Below, one piece after another: positions 55,565 through 64,000 of a stretch of 64,000 nucleotides of DNA. Each line of letters begins with the position of its first letter. The first letter of the stretch is position 1. The stretch covers positions 11,198,547 to 11,262,546 of the forward strand of contig CM064713.1 of assembly GCA_032717465.1 (NCBI GenBank), read 5' to 3'. Made by a program: the position numbers and the translations under genes. This DNA is from Coenobita brevimanus. Its lineage: Eukaryota; Arthropoda; Malacostraca; Decapoda; Coenobitidae. The notes below the pieces were generated by a model, which did no database searches, was not told where the DNA came from, and saw only the letters and a list, made by a program, of their open reading frames with translations.

Positions 55565-57585
55565 TGTGGGGTGTCCTGCAGGCTGTGCTGCCGCTGGTGG
55601 TGGCTTGGCCAATCCTGGCACTGGTGGTTGTGCCTTTTGGGTGCCAGTTGATGCTGGTGCTGACCGCCGGATAGGTACCAGTATGTCTGGGGCGTGGTGG
55701 AGTGTGTGCCCAGATGCAGGCCTGTCCTCTTTGTGGAAATGCAGATCGTAGATGATCTGCTTCACAACTTCCAGGAGAGTTACTTGCGTGCATCTGTACT
55801 TCTTATACAAGGCAAACGCATTGAACAGTGCCATTTGGATTAAGTAAAATGTGATCTTCTTCGTCCACTTGACAGTTCGGCATTGGATAGGGTAGTACTG
55901 GACCATCTGATCGAAATGATCCACCCCACCCATATACCTGTTGTACTCCTCCACAACAATGGGCTTGTGAACGACCTTCTCCACATAGGTTGTCTGCCCG
56001 TCATTACCCAGCACCTTTCCTTGAACCCTCTTCGGAATGGTGTCCTCAGTGTGGAAGGTGGACACCATGTTCACAATGTACTTGTCCTTCCACAGTAGGA
56101 CTAGCACATTTTCCTTGTGCTAGTATGCCATGCCCCCCTTGGGCAGGCTCTTAGCCCTAGCGATGGCCTGCAGCTGGTGTGGCGCTCCTCTAGGCAGCCG
56201 TAGGGTCCCACACACGTAAAATCCTGCAGTGAAGAGTCATTTTGCACAGGACTACAGAATTGTAATAGTTGTCCATGAACAACTTATAGCCCTGGTTCTT
56301 TAACAGTTCCATGAGGCCCAACACGGTGTTCTGGAGAGTACGCTGCATCCCTGTGTAGACCTCCAGGTTCCAGACGTAGCCCGAGGACAACTCAGCCAGC
56401 ATGTACATCTTGATGGCATACTTGTTGGGTTTCTGGGGGTTGTAGATGTGGAAGAACAGCCGGCTATTCCATCCCAGAGAGCCCTCATCCAGGCTGAGCT
56501 GCTCTTTGGGTAGGTACGCTGACCAGAACTGCTGAAGGAGGTACTCTATGACCATGCGAAATCGGATGTGCCAATCTTGGTTGTCCCAGGAAATGGCGAG
56601 CATGTTGAAGGAATGGAAGTGCTTCAGGATGGCATTGAAGTGCCTTCCACTCATAGCCCGCCGGACCCTAGGGTAGTCATGCAGCTCGGAGCTCCTCCAG
56701 TAGTGCCTGATGTTCGGCATGTGCATGACCCCCATGAATAGGTATAGCCCCAGGAACTTGAGATAGGTATAGCCCCAGGAACTTGGCCATCTCCTCTTCA
56801 TTGCAGGAGAACCAGGCATCCAGCTGAGTCCCCAGGAATGTAGCGTACTGGTTGGTCTCCACAGTGAGGTATGACAACAACTCCTGCGTGAAGAACTGGA
56901 AAAACTGCAGGGGAGTGGTTTGAATATCCACCTTTATCCCCGGGGAGTCAGTGAACGGCCCGTGGTTTGGTGTGAACGGGCCACTGCTCCACTCAGGATC
57001 CTCTTCAACGGCTGTGGCGGCGGTGGGACCAGGTTAGCCAGTCGACACCCTTCGGCCTGCCCTCTGACCCCTTGGACGTCCCCCGTGTCCAGGCAGCGGA
57101 CCACGACGCCCTCGTCTAGGAGGGGACGCCTCGGACGAGGACGAGGACGAGACAGAGGGCTCTGGGGACACCAGTCTCCTCGGCCTCGCCAGCGAGGATG
57201 TCACCGTAGCATCCTGCATGGCAGAAGCGGGTGGAGGGGCCATCACAACGAATGATGGCACGGCTTCCAGTGACACTGGCTCGACAAGGGGGGCAGAGGG
57301 GCCTGGAGATTGGGAGTCGATGAAGAGAGCAGTGGGACCGGCAGGTCCTAGAGGTGGGGAGGGTTGTCCAGTGAAGCCGGCCGATGATGGTGGTGTGGTC
57401 TCCCTCGGAGGAAAGTGGCGGTGCAGCTTCACTTGCTGACCTGATGGCATCAGCTCAACCTCCTCCACCCCAGAATTGTCACTCTCAATGTTGCTCTCCG
57501 ACTCTACCTCCTTGAGGATCTGATGCCACTCATGTGGTGCCAACCCGCATCTCATTTCTGCAAGACTGCTGTCGTTGCAAGCCAA
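55565..57585 (-). pseudogene. piggyBac transposase, N-terminal and catalytic parts
   Basis: Minus strand from 57585: an acidic, Ser/Pro-rich N-terminus (ESESNIESDNSGVEEVEL), then FFTQELLSYLTVETNQYA, FMGVMHMPNIRHYWRSSELH, LSLDEGSLGWNSRLFFHIYN (first Asp), NKYAIKMYMLAELSSGYVWN, YKLFMDNYYNSVVL (second Asp), YNRYMGGVDHFDQMVQYYPI (third Asp) and FYLIQMALFNAFALYKKY. The DDD set of piggyBac transposases is present but in different frames. Breaks occur near 57040, at a 25-bp duplication (56738), near 56190, and at a TAG near 56125. No ATG begins the N-terminal frame, and TTATTCTCCAG before it looks like a splice acceptor. Confidence 0.88.
56738..56785. repeat. 25-bp tandem duplication in the piggyBac gene
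   Basis: ATAGGTATAGCCCCAGGAAC plus TTGAG occurs at 56738-56762 and again from 56763. Because 25 is not a multiple of three, it shifts the transposase frame around FLGLYL. Confidence 0.9.
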
Positions 57586-57599
57586 CTGGAGAATAAATT

Positions 57600-58256
57600 G
57601 CTGTCTAAGGGATTGTGGACCCTATGGAAGTCCATTGCTGTGGTAGGAGTGTGAGCTGAAAAAAAGGAGTCAAGATATGTTATTCACAGCCAGCCAAGAA
57701 CTTGGCTCAACACCGCCACAGCGCAAGGGTTCATGATATACGTGTATGTCCTTGGAACACATTGTCTCCTACACCTGACTTAGCACTCAGGTAGGGGCCA
57801 GTAGCACGTGGTTACCCCTTTCATTTTCTTTGGACATTGCACATAACCAAATCTATCGTTTTATGAGATACACAGTACATTTCACCAGTAACATGTGAAT
57901 GCAAGTGTTCCGTAGGCTGTTATCTGTGCGCTAAGGTGTAGCAGACGGTGTTCCCCTTACGAGAACACGCTGCAGTAGGTTAGTCTTTCACTGTCTTTAC
58001 ACATAAAATATAGCCAAATATATCAGTACAAGGGAAACACATTAGATTTAACCAAGAAAAAAAAAAAAAAACATGTATATGTAAATGCACGTGTTCCAAA
58101 CCTCGCATTGCATTTTGCTACCTTTGTACTAGCTCAGGTGTATGACACACTCTTTCTTACAAGCACGTGGCTCACTTTTTCACTGCCTTTTCACATAAAA
58201 CACAGCCAAATATATCAGTACATGGGAAACACAGTAGATTTCACCAAGAAAGAAAG

Positions 58257-58343
<87 letters not shown>

Positions 58344-59035
58344 GTATGCACGTGTTCCAAACCTCGCATTGCATATCACTACCTTTGTGCTAGCTCAGGT
58401 TTACGACTTACACTCTTCCTTACGAGGACGTGGCTCATTTTATCACTGTCGTTTCACATAAAACATAACCAAATCTATCAATGTATGAGATAAACTGTGT
58501 ATTACACCACAACAAGTACAAGTACGTGGCCCTTATCTTTCCGCTAAGGTGTAGCAGATGATGTTTCCCTTAGCAGAAGATGCTGCGGTGTTTACAATTT
58601 TATTTCACAATACACATAATCAAATCTATCATCTTATGAGACATACATAATATTTCACGACAACAGTACCTGATCGTGCTCTGTATGTCACATCTGCGAT
58701 AACTAAGGTATCGGAGACGATATTTTCTGACGAGCTAGTGGTGCAGTGTTTACGTTCATCCACACAAGCATACGATAAACATATCAATAACACTCATGCT
58801 TTATTTCACACAGAAAGCATACGGAATAAATATAACAATATGATAAAATCAAATATCCCTATAAACCTCCTGTATTTTATTCCCTCCTGACAATGGCGTG
58901 CTGTGGCTGTAAGGCTTATGTGACTCCTGTCCTAGCCAATATTTCTTCACGTACTCTCACTGCACTATACTCATATCTATTGCACAATAACACTAGCCAC
59001 CATATATCACCATAAAACAAGGACTTCATCAACAC
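57600..59035. repeat. piggyBac 5' region with ~160-190-bp tandem repeats
   Basis: About five diverged units contain CACATAA(A)AnnnAnCCAAATnTATCA (near 57841, 58001, 58193, 58456, 58614), followed by ATGnGAnAnACAnnnTATTTCACC. One unit is expanded by (TA)n at 58260-58331. This lies upstream of the transposase on its strand and is missing from the deletion derivative at 61.3 kb. No gene is seen. Confidence 0.6.
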
Positions 59036-59654
59036 CTTGGCAAATATTCCCTTCAAGATAACGCCGTGCCGTCAGGCGGTTTCCCGCCTCCCTCAGCTAA
59101 ATCTTTCACCATGTCCTTCCTTAATGGCTATTGCACGCTATATTCACCTGATTCACTGTCGCTATTATTCAATGGTTGAATACTCATACTGGGTGCAGGG
59201 TAGAGGGAGTGTAGTTGTTGGGAACCGCCGAGAAGCAGGGTAGGCCTACCACAGTCTTCATTGGGCCAACGACAGAATAACGGCCACGAATGATTCACAA
59301 GAACCTAGTTCCCTATTGCAAACACCAAATCTAATCACCATAGTGCCCAAAAAGTAAACACAAGCACCATTGGTATAGTGGAATATGATGCACATCCTGG
59401 GATGGGGTAAATAGAGTAAGATTTAAATGCCCAGCCATGTGCTACCTTCTCCCTCGACAGCTGAGGAAGAACTAATCAACCTGGCCGGGCTGCCGAGTGT
59501 CTCGGGCCCCGAGGTTGCCAGGTCAATGCTTTTGATGAGATGCGCAGGAACTATGATGCGTCCTAAAATGACAAGACACATCCAAATGATGACAAGCACG
59601 TCATCGCCGGCAAAGGGGTTAAGACAGCTTCTACTGTGCAAGTAGTTGTAAAGC

Positions 59655-59870
59655 ATTTACATACTGGTATTCACAACAGGTGAAATACCTCGTCCAACAG
59701 AACACCATCGACTGAAAGTGTCCAGTACCTCTTGATATTGTACACTTGCATTCATGAACTGGTAGCTGTCAAGCAAGGTACGTGGTTTAATGTAAGGGAC
59801 ATCAATATAAGAAACAGAGTAGTCAGAAGCAGGAACTATTTCAATGACATCAACTGTCAACCCTAATTAT
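59655..59870 (-). other. Exon-like segment, copy 1 of a ~230-bp tandem unit
   Basis: The minus strand is open with SYIDVPYIKPRTLLDSYQFM and SRWCSVGRG. GGGTTGACAG just before it resembles an acceptor and GAG-GTATTT a donor. Its partner is at 45390-45590, on the far side of the piggyBac insertion. No family is recognised. It could be the 3' region of LINE-F, an unknown exon or a tandem repeat. Confidence 0.45.
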
Positions 59871-60344
59871 GTAATACAGTATTTATATACTGTATTTGCT
59901 GTCGATAAAATCCATAACCACGTAGTAAAAAGTCACATCACTCTGATCAATCCAGTCTACCTCAAGAAAGCCATCAATTTTTCAGTCATAACAATATCTC
60001 CATCACCCAGGAAGGTGGAAAGGGTGAAGAGGACATTTGCTGCATCACAGTAACTTATAAGTCAAGCACGTTCACGAAAATATCGCCGACAGCACAGGAT
60101 GATATGACTGATTAATAACACCGCATTACAGATGTTACAGGGTGGGGGAAAACGTCTTTCAATATATGGTTTTACGTGAGTTAAAACTGTCCTGTTTAAC
60201 CATAATCATGCCAACACTGTTTCTTCCAGGTGACTGGGACACTTGGCCATATCCCAGGTGCCCAGTTACGGCTTGCAAGTAGGAATGTTTTGTCTGGTCC
60301 ATTGCCCTTGGCTCAGAAAATTGATTTCTTTCCAAGGGAGAGAC

Positions 60345-61314
60345 TCAACCATAGATTGCAAGGAACATCCCAGGTCTCCTTGTGTTCCACAGCCAACTTT
60401 GCAAGTAAGTCAGCCTGCTCACTGCTGTAGATACGACAATGACAAGGCACCTAGTTAAGTCTGAGGACTTGTCCCATGAATGCAGTTTATTAACAATGTG
60501 ACCCTGGATCTCATGAGAATCCATGGTGCAAGAAGTAAGTGCCTGAAGGGCTGATTTTGAGACAGGAAACATGACAAACGAGTCTAGTCTAGAATTTAGA
60601 GCACAGTCTATGGCTCTGTCAATCACAAAAAGTTCGGAGGTAAATACAGACGTATGAGTCAGCAACCGATACCTGAGGGCACATCCAGTCAACATATACT
60701 AGCACCCACAAATTCACTTGACTTGGAGCAATTGGTATACAATAGGTGGGATCCCAAATGACATATGATGATGTTTCTAAACCAATGGTGGACCTACACC
60801 TCCGGTGCCTTGGTCTTTGGTGCTGGGAGCCATGATACATCAACAGTAAAGTTTGGTGGCTCCCAAGGCTCTACATTTTTCACCACTAGTCAAAGTCACT
60901 GAGGTCCACACCAAGCTCCTGAGCCAGTAAGTGGAGGTGAACGGTATGTGGCCAACGAACCCCCCCCCCCATATATGATGGTGGTATTGATGCAGGGGGG
61001 TTAGGGGCCACATTGCCGATATTTTTTTTTCTGGTCATTCATATACCATAGGACAGGATCAGGTCGTCTCTGTGAAAACAGAGGGAAGGCACATTCGCCT
61101 CCACTTCCACACAAGCTACACTGGTACACTTGACGGCTCCAAGACACATTCACAAACATTTATTCTGTAACACATCGAATCTCCTCCATGTGGCATCGGA
61201 TGCTGACCCGTACACCTGTGCACCATAGTCTAGCTTGGATCTAATAAGGGACTTAGGCTATACACCATTAATAAAGATTTCCCGTCAGCACCCCGAGTAG
61301 TACCTGCTAGATAC
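60345..61314 (-). pseudogene. LINE-F distal RT and RNase H region
   Basis: Minus strand: next to the pB-2 junction a block with LAGTTRGAD, then LIRSKLDYGAQVYGSASDAT (a typical thumb/C-terminal RT motif). There follows a diverged section, then TSVFTSELFVIDRAIDCALN and SKSALQAL, which correspond to the central Glu and Asp segments of the RNase H domain found in I/Jockey-type LINEs. Frames shift often. The DSKSALQAL-type motif has lost its leading Asp. Confidence 0.65.
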
Positions 61315-62934
61315 TTAACCCCTCCGCCCACAATAACACATTTATCATCATGTAGGTGTGGCTGCGACTATACTCGATGACGTGTTTGTCGTCATTTAAG
61401 CATAAAAACCTTCATCAGAGAAAAAGTTTTGGGCCTATCAGCGTCATTTTTGGAGGCGTCATACTTTCTCCGCTTCTCATCAAAAGAAATGATTTGGCAA
61501 CCTTGGTGCCCGAGACGCTTGGCAGCCCGGACAGGTTGATTAGTATCACAGTGGCTGTCGAGGGAGAAGGTAGTGCGCAGCAGGACATTTAAATCGTACT
61601 CTACCTCTGTCCCGGGCGTGCATCATATCTACCATACCAATAGTGCTTGTGTTTACTTTTTGCACACTATTGTTTTTAGATTTGATGTTTGCAATAGGGA
61701 ATTAGGTTTTTGCGAATCATTCCTGGCTGTTATCAGTCGTTGGCCCAACGAAGATTGTGCTAGGCCTACCCTGTTTTTCGCCATGTCCCGACAACTACAC
61801 TCCCTCTACCCTGCACCCAATGTGGTTATTCAACCATTGAACAATAGTGACAGTGAATCAGGTTAATATAGCGTGCAACAGCTAGTAAGTAAGGACATGG
61901 TGAGACATTTAGCAGGGGGAGGCAGGAAACCATTTGACGACATGGCGTTGTCTTGAACCGAATATTTGCCTCACCTCCCAACTGATCTGGTCCTGCAGGA
62001 AGATCATCACCACTAGAGAAGTATGTGATATTCTTTTTTTTTTTTATCTGTTTACCTCTGTTCATATCAGCACATTTACACATACATGTATAGATATATA
62101 TCTAGTTATTTACCTCAACACAAATGACACGGAAATAAGTACAGCTTCAGTTTCAGTTGGTAGCAACAGGTTTAGTGTTCATGTGTGGTTTCTGAGAGGA
62201 CTAAAAACAAAACAGAAGTAATTGTATAGAATAGTTGTTGGTATAAAACCCTAGAAAGCGTAGCTAGCAAACATAAAAGTGTTAGTGCGCTACGGGAAAA
62301 TAATGTAAGTGAGCGCGGCTGATGGCAGTTCAGCGCGTGGGAAAATACACCATAGTTTTTTGCATTTTTCTTGAAAGCTATGAGGTCCAGGATCACTGTT
62401 GTTGGTTCAAATGAAAGCGAATGAAATTCTGCATAGGATGATAAAATAAAAACAACAGTGGCAAGAAAAGTTTTTCAGTAGAGCTCCCCGAATAAAAAAT
62501 CTGTTGCCTATCGGAAATGGGTTTTACTTTTTCGCTTATTACTCGAACACCAAAACCCGTATCAAACTGGGACCTTTGGCATTCGAAAGCTAATAAAATT
62601 CTCTTTCGAATGATGGCATAAAATGCAGAGATTATTAGTAAATATTCAACTTATGCTGTTGGGAAATGAAATCTATGATCCCAAATGTATATTCCAAGGT
62701 CCCTAACATACATATACTGTGTTTTTTTGGTGTTTTGTTTTTGCTTATTGTTTAGAAGAAACATCGACGAATAGGAATATATGGGTTTTGTGGCAAAATA
62801 AATATGTTTGGGTGGTGAAAATAGGCCGAGATTGCACATTTTTGGAGCGTGTGGTGGCCAGGAGAGGTGGGGTGAAAAGCCGGCGCGTCATGGCACAGAA
62901 AACTAATTAACTTATCCATGCAGGAAGGGGTTAA
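61315..62934 (-). mobile_element. pB-2: internally deleted derivative of the piggyBac family
   Basis: A 1,612-bp element (61319-62930) with TTAA on both sides (61315-61318, 62931-62934). Ends CCCCTCCGCCCACAATAACA and, reversed, CCCCTTCCTGCATGGATAAG. About 960 bp from 62930 downward match the pB-1 3' terminal region (45596 to about 46508), and 61319 to about 61969 match the pB-1 5' terminal region (about 59039 to 59618). The transposase and the tandem-repeat region are absent, with one junction near 61969. It would be non-autonomous, mobilised by a related transposase. Confidence 0.84.
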
Positions 62935-63295
62935 GGATGTTTAAAGGATTATCACAATGAGCAAGCAAATTGTTATCATGAATTTATATTCAATCTATGA
63001 TCAAAGTGGAGGTCCAAAAACTTTACACAATTTTGAACAGGTACTGCCTGATTATCCAAAGTCAGGTGCAAATTGGGGATGTTACAATTGGTGAAAGCTA
63101 CAGCGGCACACTTTGGGAGGAATACTCATATCTCCACTGCAGGTCCCATTGGTGGACAGAATCAAGGGCAGCATGAATCCGTCCAGCTGAAAATTGTGCA
63201 TTAAGGGAAGAGTGCCATTTTGCACAATCATCAACACAGAGTAAGTATTTAAGATTCCTCAGAACAGGAGCTGATGACAGAATATCAGTGATCAT
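62935..63295 (-). pseudogene. LINE-F reverse transcriptase core
   Basis: Minus strand: ITDILSSAPVLRNLKYLLCV, with the catalytic pair as CVDDCAKWHSS (about 63220-63250), AALDSVHQWDLQWRYEYSSQ, then in another frame IPNLHLTLDNQAVPVQNCVK and FLDLHFDHRLN. This is the A-x-DD-x-x-x-x and downstream W-x-x-x-W-x-x-x-(F/Y)-S-x-x-K pattern of I/Jockey-type LINE RTs. The first position of the YADD box is changed (CVDD). The piece ends at the TTAA of pB-2. Confidence 0.72.
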
Positions 63296-63302
63296 AACAC
63301 TG

Positions 63303-64000
63303 AAGTGAAGTTAGCAGGGGAGTGAAAGATAAAAATGGTAGATTACTAGTGGAGAAGGGAGAAAAAGTGAGCAGATGGAGAGAACACTTTAAGGAATTGT
63401 TGAACGTGGAGGATGGAAGTAATGCGAGTATAAGTGGCTGGGGAATGGCTGGAAGAAGAAGGGAGGTGAGAAGACAGGAAGAAATCAGTAGGATAGAAGT
63501 TGTGGAAGCAATGAAGAAAGTTAAATCAGGGAAAGCCCCAGGAATTGATGGAGTGTGTGGTGAAATGCTGAAGCATGGGGGAAGAGACAGTAGTAGAATG
63601 GATGTGGAAGATGTGCAGATTGGCCTGGGAGGAAGGTAGAGTCCCGGAGGATTGGAGGTCAGGTATAATTATTCCCTTGTACAAAGGAAAAGGGGAAAAA
63701 GAAGTGTGTGGTAATCATAGGGGCATTTGTCTTCTTAGTATAATAGGAAAAGTATATGGTAGGATACTTACTGACAGAGTTAGAGAAAGAACAGAGAAAT
63801 TAGTTGGAGAAGAACAGGGAGGCTTTAGGAAGGGAAGAGGTTGTGTAGATCAGATATTCATTCTCAGATCTTTAGTGGAAAAGTTTCTAGAGAAGGGAAA
63901 GAAGTTGTATGCGGCTTTCATGGATTTGGAGACAGCATATGACAGGGTGGATACTCTAGGATTGTGGAAAGTGTTAAGAATATATGGAATAGATGGGAAG
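63303..64000 (+). mobile_element. LINE-A copy A6, 5'-truncated, runs off the window
   Basis: Plus-strand copy starting in the linker (SRGVKDKNGRLLVEKGEKVS), with WREHFKELLNVEDGSNASIS, GKAPGIDGVCGEMLKHGG and, after a one-base insertion near 63583 shifts the frame, NHRGICLLSIIGKVYGRIL, DQIFILRSLVEKFLEKGKKL and the MDLETAYDRVD block. It is still coding at 64000. It directly abuts the LINE-F remnant. Sequence quality is close to that of copy A5. Confidence 0.9.

Larger units (their letters stand above)
45592..59622 (-). mobile_element. piggyBac element pB-1, disrupted by a Gypsy provirus
   Basis: Bounded by TTAA at 45592-45595 and 59619-59622. Ends CCCTTTCGCTCGCGGATAAG and, reversed, CCCCTTTGCCGGCGATGACG are related inverted termini. 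Both terminal regions match those of the shorter element at 61319-62930 in the same relative order, confirming they belong together. The minus strand encodes a piggyBac transposase (57585 to 55565 and 47063 to 46671), split by a provirus with a CTGG duplication. Without the provirus the element would be about 5.5 kb. The transposase is also frameshifted, so it is inactive. Confidence 0.84.
59880..63300 (-). mobile_element. LINE-F (I/Jockey-type), interrupted by pB-2
   Basis: Antisense non-LTR element with an RT core at 62940-63295, thumb and C-terminal RT at 60900-61310, and an RNase H-like region at 60345-60700. The RT is cut by the 1.6-kb TTAA-flanked element at 61319-62930. If that insert and one TTAA are ignored, the frame is open across the joint. 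The 5' part is missing: LINE-A copy A6 starts at 63303. The 3' end is not fixed; 59880-60340 is noncoding. Confidence 0.75.

Overview
The window reads as a non-coding, transposon-packed stretch of an arthropod nuclear genome. A decapod crustacean is my best guess, because of the very dense (TA)n, (GA)n and (CA)n microsatellites and the mix of APE-type LINEs, Penelope, Gypsy/errantivirus, piggyBac and tRNA-derived SINEs. This is inference; no host marker gene is visible. There are no bacterial-type operons, rRNA genes, functional tRNA genes or CRISPR arrays. Every recognisable protein is a mobile-element protein, and all are broken. Position 15,330-15,429 is an assembly gap.

Layout. 1-7 kb: two LINE-A copies, the second split by a DNA transposon with a 6-bp target duplication. 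7-12 kb: AT-rich intergenic DNA with a diverged ~130-bp tandem array in two blocks, a duplicated ~350-bp block, and TTAA-flanked MITEs. 12-16 kb: microsatellites, 3' half of LINE-E, a Penelope-like element with GIY-YIG domain, the gap, and a LINE-D linker fragment. 16-19.7 kb: GC-rich ~102-bp minisatellite and LTR-like candidates. 19.7-25.6 kb: tRNA-derived SINEs, a LINE 3' end, a CCA/TCA microsatellite domain, and otherwise featureless DNA. 25.6-28 kb: a hAT-like element with an 8-bp target duplication and TTGCGC-rich subterminal arrays. 28-31 kb: a second ~130-bp diverged array and SINEs. 31-36.2 kb: an antisense LINE-A with a Jockey/CR1-type LINE nested in it. 36.2-40.5 kb: a LINE-C insertion whose 5' half is inverted, as in twin priming, carrying a TTAA MITE and bounded by (TA)n on both sides. 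40.5-44 kb: an unclassified DNA transposon with TTAGGGTGG termini. 44-45.6 kb: a tandem SINE dimer. 45.6-59.6 kb: a piggyBac element whose transposase gene is split by a Gypsy/errantivirus-like provirus, itself carrying a LINE-A and a SINE. 59.6-63.3 kb: an antisense I/Jockey-type LINE-F interrupted by an internally deleted piggyBac derivative. 63.3 kb to the end: another LINE-A copy.

The window is mainly informative as a record of nested insertion. Several insertions can be ordered because target duplications remain visible (CTGG, GGTTAT, GAGATAG(C/T), TTAA) and host-element reading frames resume across them. The relative order at 45-59 kb is: tandem ~230-bp unit, then piggyBac, then Gypsy provirus, then LINE-A and SINE.
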